A stretch of DNA of 64,000 nucleotides from Candidatus Eisenbacteria bacterium (lineage in GTDB: Bacteria > Eisenbacteria > RBG-16-71-46 > JAFGJU01), in assembly GCA_026388185.1 (NCBI GenBank), contig JAPLKG010000017.1, positions 186,001 to 250,000 on the forward strand. Reading direction: 5' to 3'. The number at the start of each line of letters is the position of its first letter. Within the stretch, counting starts at the first letter, position 1. A model generated the notes under the pieces. That model searched no databases, was not told the origin of the DNA, and saw nothing but the letters and a program-made list of their open reading frames with translations. The position numbers were made by a program, and so were the translations under genes. This document shows positions 8,660-16,116 of this stretch, in pieces.

Positions 8660-9834
8660 GCATGGCTATACCAATCGAATACAATCTCCGCAGCGTCGTC
8701 AACCGCTGGGTCTCCACACTTGTCGCAGTGCTGAGCATTGCCGGCACCGTGGCCGTGTTTATAGTCATGCTGGCCATGGCCCAGGGGTTTCGTGCGACCC
8801 TCACGTCATCCGGCTCGCCACAGAACGCAATCATACTGCGCGGTGGAGCGAACGCAGAGATGATGAGCGCGGTCATGCTCGATCAAGTCAAGGTCATCGC
8901 AGACGCGCCAGGCGTGGGCCGCTCGTCAGCGGGAGAACCTCTCGTGAGCGCAGAGGTCGTCGTGATAGGAGCCTTTCCCCTCCTCTCTTCCGGGTCGGAC
9001 GCAAACGTACAGATTCGTGGCACCTCCCCGCTCGCACTCCAGGTGCGCCCGGAAGTCCGCATGGCGCAGGGGCGCTTCTTCCAGAGTGGTCTCGCAGAGT
9101 TGATCGTCGGCAAGAACGTTACCGGAATCTACAAGGGCTTCGATCTCGGCTCTACGGTAGACTTCGGCGGCGGACGGTGGACGATCGTCGGAGTGTTCGA
9201 CGCCGGGGGAAGCTCCTTCGACTCGGAGGTGTGGTGCGACGCGAGCGTGCTGAATCAGATCTACAAGCGTCCCGAGAATGTGTTCCAGTCGGTCACGGTG
9301 AGACTGGCTTCCGTCGGGAGCTTCAAGGAGTTGAAGGACGCTCTCACCACCGACCCGCGTCTCACGGTCGACGTCTTCCGTGAGACGTCGTGGTATTCGG
9401 AGCAGTCACGCACGGTGGCAACGATCATAAGAGTGCTCGGCTTTCTCGTGGCAATAGTCATGGCCGTGGGAGCGATATTTGCGGCTCTCAACACGATGTA
9501 TTCGGCAGTCGCGGCCCGCTCCTCAGAGATCGGCACCCTGAAGGCTCTCGGCTTCGGCCCGGCAAGCATCGTCGCGTCTTTCCTGGCCGAATCGATGATA
9601 ATAGCCCTCGCAGGCGGTGCGATCGGCTGCCTTGCAGCCCTTCCTTTCAACGGCTTTACGGCTGGGACGATGAACTGGGCGAGCTTTTCCTACCTGGCGT
9701 TCTCCTTCCGCGTGACACCGGCCATCGTCGGAACCGGCATCATCTTCGCCCTTCTCATGGGCGCGATCGGCGGGATTCCGCCCGCAGTGCGCGCGGCACG
9801 CCTACCGATAGTCGTGGCGCTCCGGGAGCTGTAG
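8656..9834 (+). CDS. FtsX-like ABC transporter permease 2
   Basis: Second permease of the exporter, 392 aa from GTG 8656 (ATG 8662 is equally possible). Same topology as its neighbour: one N-terminal membrane segment, an extracytoplasmic domain with the MacB-PCD strand VVVIGAFPLLSSG and the MAQGRFF motif, and three C-terminal segments around ARSSEIGTLKALGFGPASI. The domain suggests a mechanotransmission-type exporter of lipoproteins, peptides or small hydrophobics rather than an importer. It converges tail to tail with the ZIP gene, with only 22 bp between the stops. Confidence 0.88.
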   Translation: MSMAIPIEYNLRSVVNRWVSTLVAVLSIAGTVAVFIVMLAMAQGFRATLTSSGSPQNAIILRGGANAEMMSAVMLDQVKVIADAPGVGRSSAGEPLVSAEVVVIGAFPLLSSGSDANVQIRGTSPLALQVRPEVRMAQGRFFQSGLAELIVGKNVTGIYKGFDLGSTVDFGGGRWTIVGVFDAGGSSFDSEVWCDASVLNQIYKRPENVFQSVTVRLASVGSFKELKDALTTDPRLTVDVFRETSWYSEQSRTVATIIRVLGFLVAIVMAVGAIFAALNTMYSAVAARSSEIGTLKALGFGPASIVASFLAESMIIALAGGAIGCLAALPFNGFTAGTMNWASFSYLAFSFRVTPAIVGTGIIFALLMGAIGGIPPAVRAARLPIVVALREL

Positions 9835-9856
9835 GAGGCGGCGGCTACAAGGACCC

Positions 9857-10594
9857 CTATCCGGCCAAACGAACTACAACGAAGATAAAGGCCGCTCCCA
9901 GGCACGTGAGCCCTATGAGGCCGATGGCAGTCGTAGGGTCCTTCTGAGAGTGGGCCTCGGGCAAAATGTCAGAGACGCCGATATACAGAAGGAATCCGGC
10001 GAAAAATCCCAAGTAGAGCGTCAGGAATGAAGGGGGAACCCTAATAATCAAGGTAGAAGCCGCGCCCAAAACGGGAGCGAGCGCGTCCAGCAGAAGCATC
10101 ACAATCGAACGGCGAGTAGTGTTGTGATGAACCAGCATCAAGCTGACCGTGTTGAGACCATCACAAAAGTCGTGTGCAATCACGGCAATGGCCACAATGG
10201 TGCCGACGGATTCCGAGACGTGAAATGCCAGACCGATCCCGACGCCGTCCATGAAGCTGTGCCCAACCAGGGAAAAGGCGGAGAGGACACCTACCTGCGG
10301 GTGATGGTGCGCAGCATAGTCGGCCTCGTGGACGTGATGGATCAATACGAATTTCTCAAGACTGTGAAAGAGGAGGAACCCGACGACAAGCGCAACCATT
10401 GCCCCCGTGACACCGGCTCCCCGCTCGTGGGCCTGTCGGAAGATCTCGGGCAGAATGTCAAAACTCACGACGCCTAAGAGCACACCGGCAGTGAAACTGA
10501 GAACAAGGTGCAACCGGTCACGGAACCTGAGCGCGAACAATCCGCCGATCGAGGTCGAGAAAAAGGTAGCAATTGACAGCAATACTGCGTTCAT
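9857..10594 (-). CDS. ZIP-family divalent metal transporter
   Basis: Inner-membrane carrier for zinc or a related divalent metal. About 245 aa from ATG 10594, chosen because the membrane domain begins there (MNAVLLSIATFF); no strong ribosome site is seen, and the open frame continues to 10732 without family similarity. About eight membrane segments. The two metal-binding helices are clear: HSFMDGVGIGLAF (TM4) and HDFCDGLNTVSLM (TM5). A His-rich stretch HHVHEADYAAHHH lies in the loop before TM4, as in many ZIPs. Direction of transport and metal cannot be told from sequence. Confidence 0.9.
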   Translation of the reverse strand: MNAVLLSIATFFSTSIGGLFALRFRDRLHLVLSFTAGVLLGVVSFDILPEIFRQAHERGAGVTGAMVALVVGFLLFHSLEKFVLIHHVHEADYAAHHHPQVGVLSAFSLVGHSFMDGVGIGLAFHVSESVGTIVAIAVIAHDFCDGLNTVSLMLVHHNTTRRSIVMLLLDALAPVLGAASTLIIRVPPSFLTLYLGFFAGFLLYIGVSDILPEAHSQKDPTTAIGLIGLTCLGAAFIFVVVRLAG

Positions 10595-10742
10595 GGATCG
10601 ACTGCGTAACGGGTTTAGTGCCGCTTCAATGCCGCGGTACTTCTGATTGACGTCCAAAGCCGCGGGCGAGCAACGGGTTCTGTCGGTCCGCTCCGGCAGC
10701 CGCTGCCGGTCCGGGCTCCCAGAACATGTCAAAGCGTCTCAC

Positions 10743-11294
10743 TTACCGAGTTGCCGCTTGAACTGCCAACAATTCCACTTCAAACGTGAGAACCGAATTG
10801 GGTGGGATGCTCCCCCCTGCGCCTCTCTCGCCGTAGGCCATCTCGGATGGAATAACCAGCTTGCGCTTTCCGCCAACCTTCATGCCCACAACCCCCTGGT
10901 CCCAGCCTTTAATGACTTGCCCCTGTCCCAAGACGAACTCGAAGGGTAGATTTCTGTCGAGTGACGAATCGAATTTCGTGCCGTCCGCCAACCAACCGGT
11001 GTAGTGAACGCTTGTTCGATCGCCTACTTTTGCTTCCGCCCCCGTACCGACGATCAAGTCTTCAATTACCAATTGAGAATCTCCTTGAGAAGTGCTCTGC
11101 GCAACCGGCACGCTCTGCGAAGTTGACACATTCTGCCCAACACCTGAAGAAGTGTTCTTGGAAGCAGCACAAGACATCATCGCCGCAACGGCGATGACCA
11201 TCGCTATTCCCGTCACAATCGCCGCGCATTGACCCCTTCGGCGCCTGGCTTCCCGCTCGACACGCTTGATTGCTCGAACCGAGTGCTTGATCAC
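10743..11294 (-). CDS. FKBP-type peptidyl-prolyl isomerase, lipoprotein
   Basis: Proline isomerase and chaperone probably anchored in the periplasm. Start chosen at GTG 11294 because AGGAGG lies five bases upstream, giving 183 aa. After a basic N-terminus ([11 protein letters not shown]) comes a hydrophobic stretch ending in the lipobox MMSC, then a Ser/Gln-rich linker, then a full FKBP domain: [29 protein letters not shown], and [19 protein letters not shown]. These include the active-site aromatic and Asp residues. A promoter lies at 11375-11402, so it is likely a single-gene unit. Confidence 0.92.
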   Translation of the reverse strand: MIKHSVRAIKRVEREARRRRGQCAAIVTGIAMVIAVAAMMSCAASKNTSSGVGQNVSTSQSVPVAQSTSQGDSQLVIEDLIVGTGAEAKVGDRTSVHYTGWLADGTKFDSSLDRNLPFEFVLGQGQVIKGWDQGVVGMKVGGKRKLVIPSEMAYGERGAGGSIPPNSVLTFEVELLAVQAATR

Positions 11295-11374
11295 GTTGAC
11301 CTCCTGGGACAATCCCCTGTTGAACGAAAGCTCCGACGATTTGCCGACGTTGCACGATGGCAAGCGTAACCCTT

Positions 11375-11402
11375 AGTATATCTGAAGCGCGCGCAGTATC
11401 AA
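11375..11402 (-). promoter_or_regulatory. Sigma70-type promoter of the FKBP gene
   Basis: On the minus strand TTGATA, 16 bp, TATACT (five of six consensus bases in each box). The predicted start point is about 75 nt before the GTG start of the FKBP gene. Confidence 0.65.
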
Positions 11403-11477
11403 ATCATGTAATTTGTCACATGAAACCCACTTATGCAGGCGACGTGAAGACGGAGGCCGTCGGTTCAGGAGGCAAGG

Positions 11478-11507
11478 CCGACCGTCAGGTCCATGGGCAG
11501 GTTGTGG
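11478..11507 (-). repeat. Half attC-like site at the left end of the cassette array
   Basis: Positions 11481-11507 match 13253-13279 (the mazF attC) at 24 of 27 bases, including CATGGGCAGGTT. The minus strand has a CCACAAC core and CTGC arm but no matching right half, so this looks like a truncated attC. It lies 10 nt after the brnA stop. Confidence 0.45.
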
Positions 11508-11516
11508 GCCACTACC

Positions 11517-11735
11517 CTAAGCCACGGATTTCCAGCTCAAAGAGAGCTTCTTCCCGCTAGCCGCACACTCCCGCAGATACAGATTGATCAACGTCTGATA
11601 GCCAATCCCCGTGTCTTGCGCCAACTGCTTGAAATACTGGATCGTGTGACCATCCAAGCGAATCGTAACCTGCCTCTTCAGGCGAGACGCATACGGATTA
11701 CGCTTGCCCTTCGAGAAATCATATTCCTTTCTCAT
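11517..11735 (-). CDS. BrnA-like ribbon-helix-helix antitoxin, orphan
   Basis: Antitoxin/repressor of the BrnA/CopG type, 72 aa from ATG 11735 (GAAGGTGG upstream). The family pattern is plain: MRKEYDFSKGKRNPYASRL, then the beta-strand KRQVTIRLD that contacts DNA, then two helices (YFKQLAQDTGIGYQTLINLYL). BrnA normally follows a brnT toxin gene and neutralises this RNase. Here the segment immediately upstream does not encode a BrnT-like protein, so the antitoxin appears to stand alone. It has its own promoter (11750-11779). Confidence 0.85.
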   Translation of the reverse strand: MRKEYDFSKGKRNPYASRLKRQVTIRLDGHTIQYFKQLAQDTGIGYQTLINLYLRECAASGKKLSLSWKSVA

Positions 11736-11749
11736 GTGAACCACCTTCG

Positions 11750-11779
11750 ATTGTACTGGCTTCGCTCTCGTCGGGTCAA
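11750..11779 (-). promoter_or_regulatory. Sigma70-type promoter of the orphan brnA
   Basis: Minus strand TTGACC, 18 bp, TACAAT. The -10 ends only about 14 nt before the ATG, so the transcript would have a leader of a few bases. Confidence 0.6.
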
Positions 11780-11797
11780 TACCGAGCACCTTAATGA

Positions 11798-11956
11798 CTA
11801 TTTCTTTGTGAGCCTTACCCGCGCAAAGGATTGGAGCTTCCCGCCCTCTTCACCATCCATGAGCCACTGCCAAGTGTCGGTACCTTTGCTGTACGCGAAT
11901 GTTGTGTGGAAGAAGCTGCCGTCTTTGCCCTTGAACAAGAACGCGATGCCTCGCAC
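11798..11956 (-). CDS. Short hypothetical protein or C-terminal fragment next to attC
   Basis: A 52-aa frame opening with GTG exactly at the edge of the attC site (11957-12014) and ending SFARVRLTKK. The Trp- and Gly-rich text (DGSFFHTTFAYSKGTDTWQW) resembles the last strands of a small beta-rich secreted or lipocalin-like protein rather than a toxin, but I do not recognise the family. The frame is open further upstream through the attC site, which suggests a fragment truncated at cassette capture. It occupies the place where brnT would be expected. Confidence 0.35.
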   Translation of the reverse strand: MRGIAFLFKGKDGSFFHTTFAYSKGTDTWQWLMDGEEGGKLQSFARVRLTKK

Positions 11957-12014
11957 GCATAACGGCGCGGATGAGCGGTGGGACAAGGCGGCGCGGCGCT
12001 TGCGCCGGTTAGAT
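11957..12014 (-). repeat. attC-like recombination site 1 (after HAD remnant)
   Basis: Minus strand: left core ATCTAAC, then CGGCGC; right arm GCGCCG, then core GTTATGC. The inner arms pair perfectly with one extra C beside the left core, as in integron attC sites; length 58 bp with a GC-rich centre. The HAD remnant stop codon (TAA) is inside the left core, as often seen in gene cassettes. Confidence 0.7.
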
Positions 12015-12355
12015 GCAGCCCAGTTCCCGCAACCTGCGTTCACATTGCAGTGGATTCTCAAACTTCATCGTCTGGATGCCGAATTGTGCCGCAGCTTGTA
12101 GATTGACCTCCGTGTCGTCGATAAAGACGATGTCAGGCCCCTCAAATCGGTGCGTGCCGCCGTCCGTCGAGCGAACTCTTCGGGAGATACGGTGCCTCGA
12201 TCGAGCTCCAGCCAGTCCCGATGAAGCAGGACCTCGGCAAGTACCTTGGCACGGACCTCGGGTTCTCTGAACACTCTGGCGATTAAGCTGTCTGGGTCCC
12301 ACGTGAAGACGATCCCACCGAGGTCGAACACAATGTTCAACCCGAACCTTCCCAC
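12009..12355 (-). pseudogene. HAD-superfamily hydrolase remnant with internal deletion and frame change
   Basis: The frame starting at GTG 12355 gives HAD motif I (NIVFDLGGIVFTWDPDSL) and about 60 more residues up to AARTDLRG. The C-terminal motif FIDDTEVNLQAAAQFGIQT, ending LRELGCI, is in another frame and runs to 12009. Together they span about 115 codons where an HAD-IA phosphatase has about 200, so most of the cap and core between motifs I and IV is missing. The stop codon falls in the attC left core, marking this as the decayed cargo of a cassette. Confidence 0.7.
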
Positions 12356-12577
12356 ATGCAGTTAACGAAACAGGTTTCACCTAGAATGCTCTGTACCGCC
12401 CGGCACTCATCATCAAATATCCCAGGCCTTCAAGTGCGATGAAGATCCCATGAGGACTATATTGTGAAAAGAGAGAGCCCCTCCGTTTCTCCTTTGTGTT
12501 TGTTCGTGGAACGTCTTACGTCACAGCCATAACGGACGCGTTTCCGGTCGCCTTGGACATTTCGTCATACCGCATCT

Positions 12578-12978
12578 TCATTGAATAACCCACTCCCGAC
12601 CATCCACCGTAATTTTCCTATTCTCTTTCTTCTCTGATTCAATATCTGTGAATTGACCATGTCCTGGATAGACCATTGTTGAATCCGGGAATAATTCGTA
12701 CAGTTTTCTAACTGATCTTATCTGATCTTCCCCGGAACCATTCTGGGTATCAGTTCTACCAACCATTCTGTAACATAGAACATCGCCGGAAAATGGACTA
12801 TTCCCAGTGCAGTAACATATCCCCCTGAAGAATGGCCTGGGCAATCGATTGCCCTTGTTTCCATACGTCCTAACCTGAATACTTGATTATCCTCAACAAA
12901 TATATCCGGTTTACCAACTGATTCCATATCGAAATCTAATGATCTCGCAATTTCTGGATCGCTCTCCACTTCAGCCAA
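12578..12978 (-). pseudogene. Metallo-beta-lactamase-fold hydrolase, frameshifted and truncated
   Basis: Two overlapping frames carry consecutive pieces of one glyoxalase-II-like protein. The first (12978 down) has FRLGRMETRAIDCPGHSSGG, with the PGHS metal ligand. The second, after a shift near 12800, has FSGDVLCYRMVGRTD (Asp ligand) and MVYPGHGQFTDIESEK (last His ligand). The N-terminal HxHxDH site is not found upstream. The coding text is intact on both sides, so one indel (or a sequencing error) plus a 5' truncation explains it. The base composition is AT-richer than the neighbours. Confidence 0.65.
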
Positions 12979-12998
12979 CCAACCGCGACCGCAATGTT

Positions 12999-13196
12999 CT
13001 ATTGCCCACTCCTTTCTGCCGAAGGAATCTTCTGATAAGTTCTAACGAGCCGTGTCATACCGTGAAGGCAGCGCACTGATTCATCATGAAGAATATAGCC
13101 GGCCTGCTCCAGGACTTTGCATGAGGCGACATTGTCGCTTGCCACAATGCCCAAGACCAGCGGCAAATCGAATCTCCGAATCCCCCATTCCGACAT
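12999..13196 (-). pseudogene. C-terminal fragment of a GNAT acetyltransferase
   Basis: An open frame of 65 codons contains the GNAT-type segment GIVASDNVASCKVLEQAGYI, normally found in the last third of such enzymes (acetyl-CoA-side helix). The N-terminal acceptor domain and the pyrophosphate-binding loop are absent: the frame begins only about 20 bp after the attC-like site at 13216-13279. It is probably a remnant at a cassette junction. Confidence 0.55.
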
Positions 13197-13215
13197 TGCC
13201 GTGACGGCTGCGGCC

Positions 13216-13279
13216 GAACAACGCTGCGATTGACCTGCGGGCTGCGGAGCGCACCGGCAGGTGCATGGGCAGGTTATGG
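13216..13279 (-). repeat. attC-like recombination site 2 (after mazF)
   Basis: Minus strand: left core CCATAAC, arm CTGC, then ACCTGC; right side GCAGGT, then GCAG, C, and right core GTTGTTC. Both arm pairs are complementary; total 64 bp. The mazF stop (TAA) is inside the left core. The right core departs from GTTRRRY. Confidence 0.55.
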
Positions 13280-13603
13280 TGCAAACATCTCAGCCAGAAC
13301 AGACAGAATGGCGCCGGCAGCCCTGCGGTCAACAGATCCGAGCTTTCTCACCAGGCGCGACTTGTCAACTGTGCGGAGTTGGTCAAGAACAATCTGGCTC
13401 GTCCTGCCCTTGAAGCGGCAGGGAACCCGGCTGGGGTAAGACCGTGGCTTGGTCGTCAGTGGTGCAACAATAACAGTCCGTATGTAGAAATTCATCTCGT
13501 TGGGAGACACAATGACACACGGACGAGTCTTCCTGATCTCGCTTCCAACGCTAGGATCGAGATTCACAAGATGGACCTCGAACCGCCTCACTTCCACTCC
13601 CAC
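13274..13603 (-). CDS. mazF: MazF/PemK-type endoribonuclease toxin
   Basis: mRNA interferase of a type II toxin-antitoxin pair, 109 aa, full length. Family marks: the N-terminal FEVHLVNLDPSVGSEIRKTRPCVIVSP (split here as EVHLVNLDPSVGSE and KTRPCVIVSP) with the catalytic Arg, the strand VIVAPLTTK with the catalytic Thr, and SQIVLDQLRTVDKSRL. It overlaps mazE by 16 bases, so translation is coupled. Its stop codon lies in an attC-like site. A toxin-antitoxin pair inside a cassette array often acts as a stabiliser of the array; that role is inferred here. Confidence 0.92.
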   Translation of the reverse strand: MGVEVRRFEVHLVNLDPSVGSEIRKTRPCVIVSPNEMNFYIRTVIVAPLTTKPRSYPSRVPCRFKGRTSQIVLDQLRTVDKSRLVRKLGSVDRRAAGAILSVLAEMFAP

Positions 13604-13845
13604 CCCTCCTCATCCCAACTGCTGCCACTGACAAGCTCACTATCCAAGAGAATATCATCCCTCAACCTCGCCATGCTACGAAACGCCTCGGCCCAGTTTG
13701 CACGAGGTCGCTCTGCAGGGCTGATAACCAGACGATTTTCTCTAACGCTGATGTCCACCTCACCCTTCAGCCCGGTTTGAGCGATAAGGGGTTTCGGGAT
13801 ACGTATGCCTTGGGAGTTGCCGATCCTGACAATTCGTGCTTTCAC
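13588..13845 (-). CDS. mazE: MazE/AbrB-type antitoxin
   Basis: 85 aa. The swapped-hairpin DNA-binding domain is clear: RIVRIGNSQGIRIPKPLIAQ and VDISVRENRLVISP. The acidic C-terminal tail (SSWDEEGWEW) would wrap the toxin. Start is GTG 13845, preceded by GGTGGTGAT. A strong promoter lies just upstream (13868-13896), and TGTAATTACG near the start point is a possible palindromic self-operator. Overlaps mazF. Confidence 0.9.
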   Translation of the reverse strand: MKARIVRIGNSQGIRIPKPLIAQTGLKGEVDISVRENRLVISPAERPRANWAEAFRSMARLRDDILLDSELVSGSSWDEEGWEWK

Positions 13846-13867
13846 ATTGCATCACCACCGTAATTAC

Positions 13868-13896
13868 ATTGTAGCCACATCAACTCAGTTTGTCAA
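13868..13896 (-). promoter_or_regulatory. Sigma70 promoter of mazEF
   Basis: Minus strand TTGACA, 17 bp, TACAAT: a perfect -35 and five of six at -10. The distance to the mazE GTG is about 20 nt, so this toxin-antitoxin pair carries its own promoter inside the array. Confidence 0.8.
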
Positions 13897-13994
13897 GGTT
13901 TTTCTACGATCTCAGAAGAAGTCAGCCGAGCAACTCCTGCACCATAACGATGCCGCTCAGCCGCAAGCCGTGAGTCAGCGCCGCCCAACTTGCC

Positions 13995-14273
13995 TCAGGG
14001 TGTGCCCTCGACAATTGACGGCTGCAGCGGCCAGATGGGCTCATGTTCTGCGAGAGCCTCTGATGACATCAACCACGACGTTCCGAACGCGTTCTTCATC
14101 TTCACCATACCAACCCCGGGTGTAAAGTCGAGTGTGAGAAACAAGCCACCCCCTTCCGGGTACACCCGGTACGTGCAGGTCATGTATTCGCCAGACGGAG
14201 TGGAGACGACTTCCTTGTTCATCCTTACCAGCATCTCCGGCTGACTCACCTTCGGCGACCTCGTGGCAATCAC
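13995..14273 (-). CDS. Hypothetical protein, 92 aa
   Basis: No family recognised. From GTG 14273 it encodes a small soluble protein with a beta-rich core (EYMTCTYRVYPEGGGLFLTL and VKMKNAFGTSWLMSS). Internal ATGs at codons 14 and 18 are alternative starts. It begins just after the stop of the PLD-type gene. No signal peptide or membrane segment. Confidence that it is coding rests on the codon pattern and its position in a same-strand series. Confidence 0.5.
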   Translation of the reverse strand: MIATRSPKVSQPEMLVRMNKEVVSTPSGEYMTCTYRVYPEGGGLFLTLDFTPGVGMVKMKNAFGTSWLMSSEALAEHEPIWPLQPSIVEGTP

Positions 14274-14277
14274 CTGC

Positions 14278-14289
14278 CGTCTAATCGCC
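14278..14289. repeat. Core-like 12-mer CGTCTAATCGCC, copy 1
   Basis: Identical to 18951-18962 beside the array promoter. On the minus strand it reads GGCGATTAGACG and contains the stop codon of the PLD-type gene; ATTAGAC is one base from the attC core GTTAGAC. Confidence 0.5.
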
Positions 14290-15951
14290 CATCCAGAAAT
14301 TGATCTCCCGCAGGGCCGTGCTGCCAGCTTTCAGATAGCCCTTCTGCCAGCTATCGCCGTCTTCGAGACCCTTCCACTGTTTCGTCTTGGGCTGGGTTTG
14401 CCGGCGGAAACGCCAGCGGTATTGGTTATAGATCGCCATGATGTTCGTGGCGTAGGCGGCGGCCAGGCCCGGGGTGTCGCGGATGATCAGAAGGTTTTCG
14501 TCGTTCGTGCCGCTCGCCTTCGGACCGAGGTTGTGCGAGCCCGTCAACAGAACCGGGTGGGCGCCGAACGGGTCGACAACCACCGCTTTGCTATGAACCA
14601 TCGCGAACGTGCCCGGTAGCTTCTTCATCTCGCGGCGGAACCACTCTGTCGACTCGTCGATCGCCGCGGGCAGGACCACCTCGAAGTCAGCCTTCTCGGA
14701 ATTGTCCGACTCAAACAGTTCCACCGGGTTGGCCTTCGTGCCCGGGTCCTGATTGATGGCGCCGCGGATGTACAATCGCCTCTCCACACTTCCGACCCGG
14801 GCCGTGTCGATGATCTCGTTGAGCAGCGTGTCTTTCGGACCCGGATTGAACATCAAGAACAGAATCGCCTGTTTCGCGCCGCCGATGATCTTGCGTGCCT
14901 CCGTCAGATCGACCTGCTCCACCGTGGGCGTGAACCACAATCGCACCGGCGTCTGGCCGACATCCGCTTTACGCGGCCGGCTGTTGCTCTTCTTTAGGTC
15001 GGCCGGAGTCTCGTCGCCCGCGTCCTTCAGTAGGTCCCATTGCTTGCGATACTCCTTGGCCAGGTCGAAATCATCGATCAGCACGGAGTTGTTCGCCTGA
15101 GTGCAGAGGCCGGTTTTCGTCCAATTTTGACTGCCCGTCCATACCCAGCGCGGCTTCTGGTGAGCGTCGCACATGACTAGAAACTTGTTGTGTCCCAGTG
15201 CTCGCGGGGAAATCATCCGGTCGTGCAGGTCGATCTTGCTCTTGAGTCGCTTGCGGGCGTCGTGGTTCTGATCGCCGTCCTTCTTTTTCACACTGCCGTT
15301 GGCCAGGACTACATGGGCGCGCTTGCCCAATTTCTCGAGCGCGGTTTCCAGTTGCTCATCGTCCAATTCGTAAAGCGCGCCGTAGATGTCGCGCTTCTCC
15401 TTTGCGGCGGCATCTAGCAGTTCGAAAAGCCGCGCGCCCAGCGGCCCGAACAGGTAGTTGCGGAACGGATTGTCAGGCGTCTCGATGACCGTGCGCAGGT
15501 TCTTGGTCTTCAGATCGTCGTCCGTCACTCCGAGCCGTCGCGACACCCACTGGGCGGCCACGATGCCGCGATTGAAGTAGGCCTCGATTTTCGGCGCGAA
15601 CTCGTGGGTGAGGATGATCTCCTCGGTCCATTCGCTGGCCGTGTCCGAGTCGGGGCGCAGATTGTCCTTGTCCGGGCCGACCATCGGCAGCACGCGGTAC
15701 TGCACCTTGTCGCCAGGCTTGGCCATGTAGTCGATCCACTGGTATTTCTGAATCGGCCAGTTGGTCGAAGCCCGTCGTTCGCCGTCTTCGTGCGACTGGT
15801 CTGCGAACCCAACCCAGGTGCTGACGACTTCTTCGACTCCGTTGCGCCGCCGCATCAGTGCGAACCCGCGACACCCGGGGATGAATCCGTCTGGCTTCCA
15901 AGCAATGAAGACGTCATCCCCGTTGTGGTAGACCTTGATTCTCATGTTCAT
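14281..15951 (-). CDS. Phospholipase-D-superfamily protein with two HKD motifs
   Basis: 556 aa, cytoplasmic by sequence (no signal peptide). The first 100 residues look like a beta-sandwich recognition domain. Two HKD half-sites follow: HNKFLVMCD near residue 254, backed by GSQNWT, and HSKAVVVD near residue 453, backed by GSHNL. Each has the His, Lys and downstream Asp, so one complete active site can form. The family includes nucleases, phospholipases and some phage-defence effectors. Starts at ATG 15951 (GAAGGGAGGG upstream). Unusually large cargo for an integron cassette. Substrate unknown; nuclease is my first guess. Confidence 0.75.
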   Translation of the reverse strand: MNMRIKVYHNGDDVFIAWKPDGFIPGCRGFALMRRRNGVEEVVSTWVGFADQSHEDGERRASTNWPIQKYQWIDYMAKPGDKVQYRVLPMVGPDKDNLRPDSDTASEWTEEIILTHEFAPKIEAYFNRGIVAAQWVSRRLGVTDDDLKTKNLRTVIETPDNPFRNYLFGPLGARLFELLDAAAKEKRDIYGALYELDDEQLETALEKLGKRAHVVLANGSVKKKDGDQNHDARKRLKSKIDLHDRMISPRALGHNKFLVMCDAHQKPRWVWTGSQNWTKTGLCTQANNSVLIDDFDLAKEYRKQWDLLKDAGDETPADLKKSNSRPRKADVGQTPVRLWFTPTVEQVDLTEARKIIGGAKQAILFLMFNPGPKDTLLNEIIDTARVGSVERRLYIRGAINQDPGTKANPVELFESDNSEKADFEVVLPAAIDESTEWFRREMKKLPGTFAMVHSKAVVVDPFGAHPVLLTGSHNLGPKASGTNDENLLIIRDTPGLAAAYATNIMAIYNQYRWRFRRQTQPKTKQWKGLEDGDSWQKGYLKAGSTALREINFWMGD

Positions 15952-16020
15952 GGGCCCTCCCTTCGATAACGGTTAAAGGACTGACGATGAGGAATTGTTG
16001 AAACGAAACCACTCCGCGTC

Positions 16021-16083
16021 GTCGAACGCTCGTGCTCAGCGGCGCGGGCGCAGCCCGCGTCCGTCTGCATGCGCTTGTTAGAC
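16021..16083 (-). repeat. attC-like recombination site 3 (after isochorismatase gene)
   Basis: Minus strand: left core GTCTAAC, arm AGCGCATGC; centre GCGGGC/GCCCGC forms a perfect six-pair stem; right arm GCACGAGC, core GTTCGAC. Outer arms pair with two mismatches. Length 63 bp, 34 nt after the isochorismatase stop. Confidence 0.65.
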
Positions 16084-16116
16084 GGCAGTCCATCTGGTCC
16101 GTGACGCTGCGGACTT

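Noticed and set aside
12535-12577. GTTATGG near the metallo-beta-lactamase remnant
   Set aside because: No matching left core or arms found within 140 bp.
13940-13994. GTTATGG core after the 92-aa gene, possible attC
   Set aside because: No RYYYAAC-type left core and only short internal pairing; could be a decayed site but not supportable.
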